A stretch of DNA of 64,000 bases from Atopobium sp. (GTDB lineage Bacteria; Actinomycetota; Coriobacteriia; Coriobacteriales; Atopobiaceae), in assembly GCA_015258715.1 (NCBI GenBank), contig JABZHR010000004.1, forward strand, positions 73,163-137,162. The letters are read 5' to 3'. Made by a program: the position numbers and the translations under genes. A model generated the notes under the pieces. That model did no database searches. It was not told where the DNA came from and saw nothing but the letters and a program-made list of their open reading frames with translations. This document shows positions 1 to 8,353 of this stretch, in pieces. Position 1 is the stretch's first letter, and each line of letters starts with the position of its first letter.

Positions 1-612
1 AGGCTCTGGACCGCAGGTATATATAGCGTCCCAAGCACCTTGGCTCAAAGGTTCCTCCAAAGCTGCTGTTACAAAACCCTTGGTACCCTTAGAACCATCA
101 TCTGTTGTGACGTACACGTTCTGTGCGCCTAGCGCGAGAAGATCTTCTTCTCCAAAGAGTTTCTCGGCAGTCTGTGCACCAATAACCGCGTCAAACTCAA
201 CACCAAGCTCAGTAAGCTTGCGCGCTGCAGCGATGATTGGCGTGATGCCCACACCGCCTGCTACCAGCACACTTCTCTTGCTTGAAGCGTTGAGTCGCCA
301 GGGACGACCGCACGGAGCTGTCATGTCGCTGGTATCCCCTGGCTTCATCTGTGAAAGCCTGCGTGTGCCCTCGCCCACTGTTGCGTAAATAAGCTCAAGC
401 GTATCAGTTGCTTTATCAGCAAGCGAGAAGGACAGTGGGATGCGAAGAATATGGCGCTTATCGCCTGGGACATTGACGTTTACAAACTGGCCAGGCTCCA
501 AGGACTTACAAAGACCTGGTACCTCAAGCTGAGCTCTATACAGATTCTGGGCAACCTGGGTATTGCTCAGAACTGTAAAGTCAAATACCTGTACATTTCC
601 ACGTAGTGGCAT
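1..612 (-). CDS. pyrK: Dihydroorotate dehydrogenase electron-transfer subunit PyrK (partial, 3' end outside window)
   Basis: This is the FAD/iron-sulfur subunit that passes electrons from dihydroorotate dehydrogenase (PyrD type 1B) to NAD+. The frame is open from an ATG at 612 to the left edge, so 204 residues are visible. The N-terminal part looks like an oxidoreductase FAD-binding barrel (residues about 5-100), with the flavin-binding RIPLSFS stretch. The NAD-binding half follows with VLVAGGVGITPI near residue 125. The conserved YTCGPEP is at the very edge; the Cys-rich 2Fe-2S segment lies beyond it. The start overlaps the pyrC stop (TAATG), so the two are translationally coupled. pyrD probably follows to the left. 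The family call is secure; the specific PyrK label rests on the pyr operon context. Confidence 0.92.
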   Translation of the reverse strand, partial: MPLRGNVQVFDFTVLSNTQVAQNLYRAQLEVPGLCKSLEPGQFVNVNVPGDKRHILRIPLSFSLADKATDTLELIYATVGEGTRRLSQMKPGDTSDMTAPCGRPWRLNASSKRSVLVAGGVGITPIIAAARKLTELGVEFDAVIGAQTAEKLFGEEDLLALGAQNVYVTTDDGSKGTKGFVTAALEEPLSQGAWDAIYTCGPEP

Positions 613-1919
613 TACTTTTCCCCTCCAGGAACAACTACCTCATTGGCAAGAACACGCTTGCCGTCAACAAACACATCAGTTGCAACGCCATAAAGCTCTG
701 CGCCAATAAAGGCCGAGTTCTTAGACTTGCTCTCAAAATACTCTGATGTAATCTGAACCTTCTTTTCTGGGTCAAAAAGGGTCAGATCAGCCTTATAGCC
801 AGCAGCAATCTTAACTGGCTCAAGGCGCAGAATACGACGAGGATTCACGGCCATTGCGCGAACAAGACCAGTGTAGGACAGCTTGTTGGTGCGCACCATA
901 TTAGTGATCATCAGAGGCAGCGAGGTCTCAAGACCAATGCAGCCAAAGTAAGAGATTTCCCACTCACAGTCCTTCTCGTGAGCTGCATGAGGTGCATGGT
1001 CGGTAACAATGCAATCAACCGTACCATCTGCAACAGCAGCCTGAAGTGCAAGCGCATCCTCAGCGGTTCTGAGCGGCGGATTCATCTTAAGGTTGGTGTT
1101 ATAGGTATCGGTGATGTCATCCTCGGACAAGAAAAGATGGTGAGGGCAAACCTCTGCGGTAACAGGCAGACCTTCCTTCTTAGCTGCGCGCACCAGCTCT
1201 GCTCCCCTGCCCGTTGAAATGTGGCAGATGTGCAGTGGACAGCCGGTAAGGCGGCAAAGATCAATGTCTCTGGAAATCTCCAGCTCCTCGCCAAGTGCTG
1301 GCCAACCAAACATACCTAGACGCGTGCTTGCGCGGCCCTCGTTAACAACGCCGCCAGCACTGATGGACTCAATCTCGCAGTGAGCGGCAACAACGCGGTC
1401 AAACTGGGAAACGTACTCCATAACGGTGCGCATCATACCAGCGCTTTGGACACCGTGGCCGTCATCAGAGAATGCGGATGCTCCCTCGTCAACCATGTTG
1501 CCAATCTCAGCAAGCTCTTGTCCCTTAGAGCCCTTGGTAAGGGCACCCATAGGACGAACATGAATCAAGCCGACCTCATTGCCGCGATCAATCTGGAAGC
1601 GAACAGCTGGTCCATTATCGGTAACAGGATTGGTGTTTGGCATAGTAGCAACATCAGTAAAGCCACCGTGAACCGCAGCTCTAGAGCCCGACTCAATAGT
1701 CTCTTTGTACTCAAAGCCAGGGTCTCTAAAGTGGACGTGCATATCAACAAGGCCAGGTGCTAGTACCTTACCTTTTGCATCAATAACGGTATCGCCCTCT
1801 TGAGGTGCAACAGTTGCTGCAACTTCAGCAATAGTTTCTCCCTCAATACGAACGTCCATTACGGCATCAAGGTTAAGCTGTGGGTCTACAACACGTGCGC
1901 CCTTAAGCAGAAATGCCAT
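612..1919 (-). CDS. pyrC: Dihydroorotase
   Basis: Catalyses the reversible cyclisation of carbamoyl-aspartate to dihydroorotate, step three of UMP synthesis. The 435-residue length fits class I dihydroorotases of the amidohydrolase superfamily. Visible metal ligands are HVHFRDPG at residues 61-68, AAHCEIE near 180, HICHIST near 235 and TDHAPH near 305. The start is an ATG preceded by GGGAGGAG. It overlaps the end of pyrB by 17 bp, and its own stop overlaps pyrK by one base. It is co-transcribed with pyrR and pyrB and so falls under the PyrR attenuator at 3420-3500. Confidence 0.97.
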   Translation of the reverse strand: MAFLLKGARVVDPQLNLDAVMDVRIEGETIAEVAATVAPQEGDTVIDAKGKVLAPGLVDMHVHFRDPGFEYKETIESGSRAAVHGGFTDVATMPNTNPVTDNGPAVRFQIDRGNEVGLIHVRPMGALTKGSKGQELAEIGNMVDEGASAFSDDGHGVQSAGMMRTVMEYVSQFDRVVAAHCEIESISAGGVVNEGRASTRLGMFGWPALGEELEISRDIDLCRLTGCPLHICHISTGRGAELVRAAKKEGLPVTAEVCPHHLFLSEDDITDTYNTNLKMNPPLRTAEDALALQAAVADGTVDCIVTDHAPHAAHEKDCEWEISYFGCIGLETSLPLMITNMVRTNKLSYTGLVRAMAVNPRRILRLEPVKIAAGYKADLTLFDPEKKVQITSEYFESKSKNSAFIGAELYGVATDVFVDGKRVLANEVVVPGGEK

Positions 1920-2838
1920 CAGAGTCTCCTCCCAAAAGCAGGTACATTGCGGCCATGCGCGTCAAAACGCCTGCATTGACCTGGTCAAGAATACGAGAGC
2001 GAGCGCAATCGGCCACCTCGCTGTTAATCTCCATACCGCGATTCATTGGTCCTGGGTGGCAGATAATTGCCTCAGGCTTCATCAGCTTGCTGCGTCGCTC
2101 GTCAAGGCCCCAAAGCCTGTTGTACTCACGGCGAGAAGGAATAGGAGCTCCTTCCATACGCTCCAGCTGCACGCGAAGCATGTACACGACATCTACATCA
2201 CCAATGACTTCATCAAAGTGTGAGGTCTGAGAGCAACCAAACCAACTTGGATCGTCTACGTGGAATGTTGGAGGACCAACCAGAACAACCTCTGCGCCCA
2301 TAGTCTTAAGTGCTGGCACCAAAGAACCAACAACGCGACTGTGAGAAAGGTCGCCAACAATGGCAACCTTAAGGCCGTCTAAGTGTCCAAAGTTCTTGCG
2401 AATGGTATAGAGGTCAAGCATTGCCTGCGTTGGGTGCTGATGCTTACCGTCACCAGCATTGATGACAACGGCATCAGTGTGCTCGATAATCTTTTGTGGC
2501 GTACCTGCAAGTCTTGCGCGGCAGATAAACATGTCAACGTTCATGGCGTCGATAGTTTGAATGGTGTCTGCCAGCGACTCTCCCTTAACAACAGACGAGG
2601 TTGAACCTCCCATGTTCAGAGCATCAGCAGAGAGGCGTTTCTCGGCAAGCTCAAATGAAGAGCGAGTCCTGGTAGAAGGCTCCAAAAACAGATTGACAAT
2701 GGTGCGGCCGCGAAGTGCTGGGACCTTTTTAATGTCTCTGTTATTTACCGCTTCAAACGACTGAGCAGTATCAAGAATCTGCTGAATGTCGTCACGAGTC
2801 AAACTGTTTGTATCAATCAAATGTTTAACCGAAAGCAT
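1903..2838 (-). CDS. pyrB: Aspartate carbamoyltransferase catalytic subunit
   Basis: Condenses carbamoyl phosphate with aspartate, the committed step of pyrimidine synthesis. The 311-residue length is typical of the catalytic chain. The carbamoyl-phosphate site STRTRSSFELAEKRL is at residues 55-69, and HPGPMNRGMEI near residue 265 is the usual C-terminal signature. No pyrI regulatory chain is adjacent, so the enzyme is probably the unregulated trimer typical of Gram-positive bacteria. The ATG overlaps the pyrR stop (TAATG). Confidence 0.97.
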   Translation of the reverse strand: MLSVKHLIDTNSLTRDDIQQILDTAQSFEAVNNRDIKKVPALRGRTIVNLFLEPSTRTRSSFELAEKRLSADALNMGGSTSSVVKGESLADTIQTIDAMNVDMFICRARLAGTPQKIIEHTDAVVINAGDGKHQHPTQAMLDLYTIRKNFGHLDGLKVAIVGDLSHSRVVGSLVPALKTMGAEVVLVGPPTFHVDDPSWFGCSQTSHFDEVIGDVDVVYMLRVQLERMEGAPIPSRREYNRLWGLDERRSKLMKPEAIICHPGPMNRGMEINSEVADCARSRILDQVNAGVLTRMAAMYLLLGGDSDGISA

Positions 2839-3413
2839 TAGTTTCCTCCCTCAATAAAGGGGTCAGAAAAGTCAGCTTCATACAGCAAGACGCAGTCCTG
2901 ACCATCAATTTCTTTAACATTTAAGCTGACTACCTGGCTCTTTGATGAAGGAACGTTCTTTCCCACATAGTCAGGTCTAATAGGAAGCTCTCGGTGACCG
3001 CGATCAACTACTACGGCCAACTGAACACGCTCAGGGCGGCCGTAATCAATGAGGGCGTCAAGCGCTGCTCTGATAGTTCTTCCGGTCTGAAGAACGTCAT
3101 CTACCAGCACAACACTTGTGCCCGTAATATCAAAATCGATATTAGTTGCATGAAGTACCGGTGCAGTGTTTCTTCTAAAATCATCGCGATAAAAACTGAT
3201 ATCAAGTGAGCCAACTTTTGGCTTACATCCGGTAAAGCTCAAAATCTTTTCCGCAAGGCGAGAAGCCAAAACTTCTCCACGGCGAATAATGCCTACGAGA
3301 GCAACGTTTTCAATTGAATCGTTATTCTCGACAATTTCGTGAGCAATTCGTGTAAGCATGCGGTCAAGGGACTGCTCGTCCACAATGAGAGAGTGCGAAC
3401 CTTCTTGAGCCAT
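2838..3413 (-). CDS. pyrR: Bifunctional pyr operon regulator / uracil phosphoribosyltransferase
   Basis: A UMP-responsive RNA-binding attenuator protein with uracil phosphoribosyltransferase activity. The 191 residues form a type I PRTase fold. The PRPP loop VVLVDDVLQTGRTIRAAL is at about residues 101-118, and the LVGIIRRG stretch around 39-46 is typical of PyrR. It is the first gene of the operon, directly behind a leader with a terminator and a PyrR-like binding loop, so it probably controls its own transcription as well as pyrBCK. The start is ATG with GGAGG 6-8 bases upstream. Confidence 0.97.
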   Translation of the reverse strand: MAQEGSHSLIVDEQSLDRMLTRIAHEIVENNDSIENVALVGIIRRGEVLASRLAEKILSFTGCKPKVGSLDISFYRDDFRRNTAPVLHATNIDFDITGTSVVLVDDVLQTGRTIRAALDALIDYGRPERVQLAVVVDRGHRELPIRPDYVGKNVPSSKSQVVSLNVKEIDGQDCVLLYEADFSDPFIEGGN

Positions 3414-3425
3414 AGCGCCTCCAAT

Positions 3426-3500
3426 AAAAAAGATACCTCACCTGACCAGGCACAAGGTATCCAAAAGGCAAAACTATGACTATGAGCCTTACGGGTATCT
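3426..3500 (-). promoter_or_regulatory. PyrR-dependent transcription attenuator in the pyr leader
   Basis: On the minus strand a hairpin pairs GGATACCT (3462-3455) with AGGTATC (3438-3432). It encloses an inner CCTG/CAGG pair and runs into six T residues (3431-3426), an intrinsic terminator 15 bases before pyrR. Upstream, the RNA UACCCGUAAGGCUC (3497-3484) closely resembles the PyrR binding loop consensus (CCNGNGAGGYU, one mismatch). AGATACC (3500-3494), which overlaps that loop, is complementary to the 3' arm of the terminator and can act as an antiterminator. The layout fits a model in which PyrR-UMP binding blocks the antiterminator and frees the terminator. The structures are read by eye. 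Confidence 0.85.
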
Positions 3501-3524
3501 CGTACCACATTTAAAGACACACAT

Positions 3525-3530
3525 ATTGTA
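3525..3530 (-). promoter_or_regulatory. Probable -10 element of the pyr operon promoter
   Basis: TACAAT on the minus strand, about 30 bases upstream of the PyrR-like loop, is the best -10 candidate for the pyr operon. No convincing -35 hexamer is visible at the right distance, so the call is tentative. Confidence 0.4.
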
Positions 3531-3540
3531 CTCGTATGTA

Positions 3541-3557
3541 ACCTAACTTTTGGTTAG
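3541..3557. terminator. Short inverted repeat after the ABC ATPase gene
   Basis: CCTAAC-N5-GTTAGG is a perfect 6-bp hairpin, 10 bases after the stop of the upstream ABC gene on the minus strand. It lacks a T tract, so it is at best a weak terminator or an RNA-end structure. Confidence 0.3.
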
Positions 3558-3566
3558 GAATTTAAA

Positions 3567-4670
3567 TTATCTCTTGAGGTGCTCGTAAGCTTCACAAACT
3601 TCATCCACAGGACCAAGCATGCGCTGCTTGCCCTTCTCAATCCAAATGGCACGGTCACAAATGCGCTGGACCAGGTCAATGGAGTGAGAAACCAGAAGAA
3701 CCGTAACATTATTAGAAGCAACCAGCTCTTTGATGCGGTTCTCGCACTTTTGCTGGAAGAGGAAGTCTCCTACCGAGAGTGTCTCATCAACAATGAGCAG
3801 GTCAGGCTCTGTAACGGTGGCAATTGCAAAGGCAATACGTGCCACCATACCAGACGAGTAGTTCTTGAGTGGCATGTCCATAAAGCCCTCAAGCTCAGCA
3901 AACTCTACAATCTGGTCAAAGTGCGAGTCAATAAACTCCTTCTTGTAACCAAGAAGAGCGCCATTGAGGTAGATGTTCTCTTTAGCAGTCAGTTCCATGT
4001 CAAAGCCAGCACCAAGCTCAATAAGAGGCGCAATAGTACCTTTAACCTCACAAGTTCCCTTAGAAGGCTCCAGTACGCCCGCAATGATTTTGAGCATGGT
4101 AGACTTACCGGAACCGTTGGTGCCCACCAGGCCAAAAGCCTCGCCACGCTTTACCTCAAACGAGATGTCATCAAGAGCCTTGAACTCCTTAAAGGCTACC
4201 TCGCCGCGTGCAAAAGCAATAAAGTACTCTTTCAGCGAGTTGAACTGCTCAGAGGCAATGTTAAAAATCTCTGAAACACCGTTTACCGCAACAACGGTCT
4301 CTGCGTCTTCAGAGGGAAGCGGTGGACGCATAAAATCGTCATCGCCAGCAACAACTACCCAGGCAGTAACTGTCTGAGGGTTGTTGTGTGTGTCAAATGC
4401 ATCAATGTAGAGATGATAGCGACCAGGCTCTGGGAAGGTATATGTCCACGACGTATTAGGAATTGAATCACCAAATTGATGCTCTGTGGTATCCCAAAAA
4501 CCCTCATCCCAACGGTCGTTCAAACTCCACACATAGTGGAATTTAAAGCCCTCAGGGTCTGCACCAATAATCTTAGGAGTAGCAGTTACAGTCTCTCCTG
4601 CACGAATCTCGTGCGTATCCAAGGAAACCTGAACTGACCAGCCTAACTCTTTATTTGGTGACTCAGACAT
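3567..4670 (-). CDS. ABC transporter ATPase of the polysaccharide/teichoic acid export type with N-terminal beta domain
   Basis: The 367 residues form two parts. Residues about 10-112 are rich in W, Y and beta strands (for example FHYVWSLNDRWDEGFW and PGRYHLYIDAFD), like an Ig/PKD or triple-tyrosine fold. Residues about 140-365 are an ABC ATPase: Walker A VGTNGSGKST (182-191), signature YSSGM and Walker B LLIVDETLSVGD. The ATPase is closest in style to TagH/Wzt/RfbB exporters, which drive transport of lipid-linked polysaccharides. Those proteins normally carry an extra domain at the C-terminus or none; here it is N-terminal. No permease gene is adjacent, so the partner is elsewhere. ATG start with GAGGAG upstream. 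Confidence 0.85.
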   Translation of the reverse strand: MSESPNKELGWSVQVSLDTHEIRAGETVTATPKIIGADPEGFKFHYVWSLNDRWDEGFWDTTEHQFGDSIPNTSWTYTFPEPGRYHLYIDAFDTHNNPQTVTAWVVVAGDDDFMRPPLPSEDAETVVAVNGVSEIFNIASEQFNSLKEYFIAFARGEVAFKEFKALDDISFEVKRGEAFGLVGTNGSGKSTMLKIIAGVLEPSKGTCEVKGTIAPLIELGAGFDMELTAKENIYLNGALLGYKKEFIDSHFDQIVEFAELEGFMDMPLKNYSSGMVARIAFAIATVTEPDLLIVDETLSVGDFLFQQKCENRIKELVASNNVTVLLVSHSIDLVQRICDRAIWIEKGKQRMLGPVDEVCEAYEHLKR

Positions 4671-4700
4671 ACAACTCCTCTAATCAACTATTGCCTGAAC

Positions 4701-4706
4701 AGTATA
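4701..4706 (-). promoter_or_regulatory. Probable -10 element for the ABC ATPase gene
   Basis: TATACT on the minus strand, about 30 bases upstream of the start codon, is a consensus-like -10 box. No clear -35 hexamer precedes it. It suggests that the gene is transcribed separately from the regulator upstream. Confidence 0.45.
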
Positions 4707-4746
4707 GCTGATTATGGCGAGAAACCCGACTTTTTAAGAGACTTCT

Positions 4747-5775
4747 CTACTTCTGTGGTGCCGCTGTGGTGGTACGAACAATAAGCTGTGGAGCAATTCT
4801 AATTGCTTCAGGCTCATACCCCGCCTCAGATGCACGTATTGCATGCTCAAGTGCCACACGACCGCGCTCTAGGAGATTAAAGCGTACGGTGGTCAAAGAG
4901 AAGTTTGGCAGATAGTCTTCAAGAGAGTCGTCAACACCAACAACGCTCACGTCTTCCGGCACGCTCAGTCCCACTTCTTCAAATGCCGCAATGATACCTA
5001 GCGCCATCTGGTCGTTTGCTGCATAGACCGCAGTAAAATCACGAGTTTCTCGCAGTTTTTTACCAATTTCATAGCCGCTGTTAGCAGTCCAATCGCCAGC
5101 AAGTGGCTCAACAATTTCCAGACCATACTCAGACATGGCATCTCGCCAGCCCTTCTCGCGAAATTGTGAGTCAATGGAGTATGAAGGGCCTGCTACAAAA
5201 CGGATTTTGCGATGACCAAGCTCGTAGAGGTGGTCAATAACAAGCTTTGAACAACCATACTGATCTGAGTCAACAGTTGTGCAATAAGGATGCTCATGCA
5301 TAGTAAGAAGAACAGTTCCAAGGCCTGGCTGCGGCACAAATGATTCAAAGTCTGATGCCATAAGGCTCATGCTAATAATCATGCCGTCAACGGGAAGATT
5401 GGACATACGATGAGAAATGTCCTGCAGGCACAAGCCGTCGTCGGAGCCTTTCTCAATCATCGTAATTGCATATTCGTGCTCACGAGCTGCAGAAACAATG
5501 CCATCAAGCGTGGCTAAGTTACCAAACTCGCGAATGTCGTACAAGCAAAGTCCCACCGATTGATACGAGCCAGATCTCAACGATCTACCCGCAAAGCTTG
5601 GCCTAAAGCCCATAGACTCCATTGCTGCCTGGACTTTTTCTCGCGTAGCCTTGCTGACGTTCTGGGCGCCATTAGCAACACGAGATACGGTCTGCTGAGA
5701 AACACCAGCAACTTGCGCAACATCAGCCATTGAAACAGAGCGCTTATTTAAGCTAGAACTATGCGAGCGAGTCAC
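4747..5775 (-). CDS. LacI-family transcriptional regulator (probable galactose repressor)
   Basis: The 342 residues show a LacI-type helix-turn-helix at about 17-36 (ADVAQVAGVSQQTVSRVANG) with the hinge helix and a periplasmic-binding-like effector domain (about 65-335). The start is GTG with GGAGG 5 bases upstream. It is divergent from galM-galK-galT. A shared 14-18 bp operator occurs in its own promoter, before galM and before mglB, so it most likely represses all three in the absence of galactose and autoregulates. The effector is inferred from context only. It would be equivalent in role to GalR, but orthology was not tested. Confidence 0.9.
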   Translation of the reverse strand: MTRSHSSSLNKRSVSMADVAQVAGVSQQTVSRVANGAQNVSKATREKVQAAMESMGFRPSFAGRSLRSGSYQSVGLCLYDIREFGNLATLDGIVSAAREHEYAITMIEKGSDDGLCLQDISHRMSNLPVDGMIISMSLMASDFESFVPQPGLGTVLLTMHEHPYCTTVDSDQYGCSKLVIDHLYELGHRKIRFVAGPSYSIDSQFREKGWRDAMSEYGLEIVEPLAGDWTANSGYEIGKKLRETRDFTAVYAANDQMALGIIAAFEEVGLSVPEDVSVVGVDDSLEDYLPNFSLTTVRFNLLERGRVALEHAIRASEAGYEPEAIRIAPQLIVRTTTAAPQK

Positions 5776-5796
5776 GAATTCCTCCGATTATCTGCT

Positions 5797-5813
5797 TGTT
5801 TACGTACTCATAC
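5797..5813 (-). promoter_or_regulatory. LacI-family operator in the regulator's own promoter
   Basis: On the minus strand it reads TATGAGTACGTAAACAA, matching the sites at 5983-6000 and 15203-15220 at 15 of 16 core positions. It lies 22 bases upstream of the GTG start and just downstream of an extended -10-like TGTTAGTAT, consistent with autorepression. Confidence 0.8.
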
Positions 5814-5872
5814 TAACAGGCAGATTGACATAACGCGATAAAATTGCATATTTATCAGCAAATTAAACGCTC

Positions 5873-5891
5873 ACGGTAAAAAAAGAACCGT
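5873..5891. promoter_or_regulatory. ACGGT-N9-ACCGT dyad in the galactose control region
   Basis: A 5-bp inverted repeat with a 9-base spacer, between the two LacI-type operators. The same dyad with the same spacer occurs upstream of mglB at 15253-15271, and flanking CTCA and GCG bases are also shared. It may bind a second regulator, which I cannot identify. Confidence 0.5.
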
Positions 5892-5982
5892 TCGGCGAGA
5901 AGGACTTTTGACCTGCGCTCTAACCGTTTGCCCCCGCAAAAATACCACTGACTGAAAACTTAATAATTTCCTGTTAGTTCGT

Positions 5983-6000
5983 TATGAGTACGTTAACATA
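5983..6000 (+). promoter_or_regulatory. LacI-family operator upstream of galM
   Basis: TATGAGTACGTTAACATA is the second copy of the operator, 41 bases before the galM start. The 9-mer CCTGTTAGT stands just upstream (5970-5978), and its inverted counterpart accompanies the operator of the regulator gene (5812-5820). The two promoters therefore look like diverged copies of one another. Confidence 0.82.
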
Positions 6001-6041
6001 GTAGGGGTAATGCACTATGAGTGGTATCTCGGAGGTATCCG

Positions 6042-7100
6042 ATGATTGATGTTCGACCTTTTGATAGTTTTGTTAACTCCCCTGCTGCGCTTACCTATAC
6101 TATTCGCGGCGCTCATTCAGCAGTTAAATTGAGCAATTTTGGTGCAACCATTCTTGGCATTTCTGTACCAGATATCTATGGCACACAAGCAGATGTCGTT
6201 CTTGGCTATGGCTTGTTTGACTTGTATTTAGATAACCCAGCTTGTTTTGGCGCTTCCATTGGACCTTCTGCTAATCGAGCAGATAAAGCAGAGATTCCGC
6301 TTAATGGAGTTGTCTATCACCTTCCTAAAAACAACGGTCCAGACAATCAAAATAACCTGCACACTGATCTTGTTGCTGGTATCCATAAGCGCATTTGGCA
6401 GGCAGAAATCGATGAAGCGCGTAATACGGTAACCTTTAGCATTGACCTGGTAGATGGAGAATATGGACTGCCAGGAAACCGTCATATTACTGCGGCCTAT
6501 ACGCTTGTTGAAGAAGCCTCACAGTCAACGCTAAATCTTACGTATACCTGCACAACTGATGCTGCAACTTTTGTAAACATAACCAACCATGTCTACTTTA
6601 ACCTCAACGGTCATGATTCTGGTGATGTTCTTGGTCACCAACTTACTATCCATGCAGACTCATACCTGCCTCTACGAGATGACTCGGTTTCTGTAGGAAC
6701 CATAGATTCTGTCACAGGAACTCCTTTTGATTTCCGCACACCTAAGACCATTGGCAAAGATCTTGACGCAGATAATGAGCAGCTCAAAATTGCTCGCGGC
6801 TATGATCACTGCTTTGCCATTACTAACTATGAAAACGGGCAGCTACGCCCCGCCCTTCTCGCCACATCAGAAAGCGGACGCTCACTAGAAATTCAAATTA
6901 CCGCTCCTGGCGCCCATCTGTATACCGGTAACTGGATTGATGAGGCACGTGCAAAAGACGGCGCTATTTATAAGCCCCAGGCTGGTTTTGCATTTGAGAG
7001 CGAGTTTTATCCAGATTGTGCTCACCATGCAGAGTGGCCTCAGCCTACCTGCACGCCTGAGCAGCCATACAGCTCACAGATTGTTTATCGATTCTTTTAA
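6042..7100 (+). CDS. galM: Aldose 1-epimerase (galactose mutarotase)
   Basis: Interconverts beta- and alpha-galactose before phosphorylation (Leloir pathway). The longest open frame begins with a GTG at 6021, but GGAGGT at 6031-6036 places the start at the ATG at 6042 (MIDVRPFDSF), giving 352 residues. Features of the family are the SIGPSANRADKAEI stretch near residue 75, NNLHTDLVAGIHKRIW near 110, the catalytic-region HVYFNLNGHDSG near 185 and FAFESEFYPD near the C-terminus with the likely catalytic glutamate. It is the first gene of galM-galK-galT. Confidence 0.95.
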   Translation: MIDVRPFDSFVNSPAALTYTIRGAHSAVKLSNFGATILGISVPDIYGTQADVVLGYGLFDLYLDNPACFGASIGPSANRADKAEIPLNGVVYHLPKNNGPDNQNNLHTDLVAGIHKRIWQAEIDEARNTVTFSIDLVDGEYGLPGNRHITAAYTLVEEASQSTLNLTYTCTTDAATFVNITNHVYFNLNGHDSGDVLGHQLTIHADSYLPLRDDSVSVGTIDSVTGTPFDFRTPKTIGKDLDADNEQLKIARGYDHCFAITNYENGQLRPALLATSESGRSLEIQITAPGAHLYTGNWIDEARAKDGAIYKPQAGFAFESEFYPDCAHHAEWPQPTCTPEQPYSSQIVYRFF

Positions 7101-7141
7101 GGTTCACGTAGCTTCACAAGCATCACAGGGAAAGGAACACC

Positions 7142-8353
7142 ATGGCTCACACGTTTGACGAGAAAACCACAGCTCAGCTCAATCGCGCAAAAGAGCACTT
7201 TGAGCAAATGTTCGGAAAAGCTGACCGCTATCTTGCAGTACATGCGCCTGGTCGCTCCGAGATTGCTGGTAATCACACTGATCACGAGGGTGGTCATGTT
7301 ATTGCCGGCGCCCTAGATGTTGCTATTGACGCTATTTGCGCACCTAATAACCTGGGCGTTATTCGTGTTGCCAGCGTTGGATACGATCCTTTTGAGGTAG
7401 ATTTCACAAATCTGGAACCCTCAGAGGATGAGTTCCTTACCACTAAGGCCATTGTTCGCGGCATGGCTGCAAACCTGGTCAAACTTGGCTTTGAGCCAAC
7501 TAGTTTTGACATGGCAGTAGTAAGCGACGTACCTGGTGGCGGTGGGCTTTCTTCCTCTGCTGCTTTTGAGGCTGCAGCAGGTCGCGCAATGGAAGCACTC
7601 TGGGAAGGCGGCAGTGAGATTTCCGCCGTTAAGCTTGCTCAGATGAGCCAGAACACAGAAAACGTTTACTTTGGCAAGCCGTGCGGTCTTATGGATCAGC
7701 TCGCTGTTTGCCTTGGCGGCCTTGCCTTCATGAACTTTGAAGATCCTGCAGAGCCCAGGGCAGAAAAGCTGGACCTCAACTTTGAGGATTACGGCTATGC
7801 ACTCTGCCTTGTTGATGTTGGTTGTGATCACGTTGCCTTCACCGATGAGTATGCCGCTGTTCCTGTTGAGATGCAGAAAGTTGCCGCGGCCTTTGGCAAG
7901 ACTCGCCTCTCTGAGGTTCCCGTTGAAGACTTCCAAGCTCGCGTCAATGAACTGCGAGCAGATCTTGGAGACCGCGCTCTTCTCCGTGCTATTCACTACT
8001 GGTACGAGAATGACCTGGTAGATAAGAGGTGGGCAGATCTTCAGAACTCTGATATTGAGTCCTTTATTGCACTCACCAACGCTTCCGGCGCAAGTTCCGG
8101 TATGTACCTGCAGAACGTTTCTACTTCTGGCTCGTATCAGCCGGCCATGCTTGCCCTTGGCTTAGCCGAGAGCATCTTGAAAGGTTCTGGCGCCGTTCGC
8201 ATTCACGGTGGCGGTTTTGGTGGCTCCATCCAGTGCTTTGTTCCTCTCGCCCTAGTCGAGACCTTTATTGCGCAAATGAATCAGTGGTTTGGCGAAGGTG
8301 CCTGCCGCCACTACGCCATCTCTGACCAGGGAGCTTGTGCACAATGGCTGTAG
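7142..8353 (+). CDS. galK: Galactokinase
   Basis: Phosphorylates alpha-galactose at C1 with ATP. The 403-residue GHMP kinase has the substrate motif APGRSEIAGNHTDHEGG (residues 35-51), the ATP loop PGGGGLSSSAA (131-141) and the third motif IHGGGFGGSIQCF near 355. The start is ATG with AAAGGA 6 bases upstream. The gene follows galM after 41 bases and overlaps galT by 10 bases, so it is part of the same operon. Confidence 0.97.
   Translation: MAHTFDEKTTAQLNRAKEHFEQMFGKADRYLAVHAPGRSEIAGNHTDHEGGHVIAGALDVAIDAICAPNNLGVIRVASVGYDPFEVDFTNLEPSEDEFLTTKAIVRGMAANLVKLGFEPTSFDMAVVSDVPGGGGLSSSAAFEAAAGRAMEALWEGGSEISAVKLAQMSQNTENVYFGKPCGLMDQLAVCLGGLAFMNFEDPAEPRAEKLDLNFEDYGYALCLVDVGCDHVAFTDEYAAVPVEMQKVAAAFGKTRLSEVPVEDFQARVNELRADLGDRALLRAIHYWYENDLVDKRWADLQNSDIESFIALTNASGASSGMYLQNVSTSGSYQPAMLALGLAESILKGSGAVRIHGGGFGGSIQCFVPLALVETFIAQMNQWFGEGACRHYAISDQGACAQWL

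Noticed and set aside
80..388. Plus-strand frame of 102 codons
   Set aside because: It is the antisense shadow of pyrK, with no ribosome-binding site and low-complexity Ser/Thr-rich composition.
3579..4274. Plus-strand frame of 231 codons opposite the ABC ATPase
   Set aside because: Antisense shadow of the Walker A/B-bearing frame.
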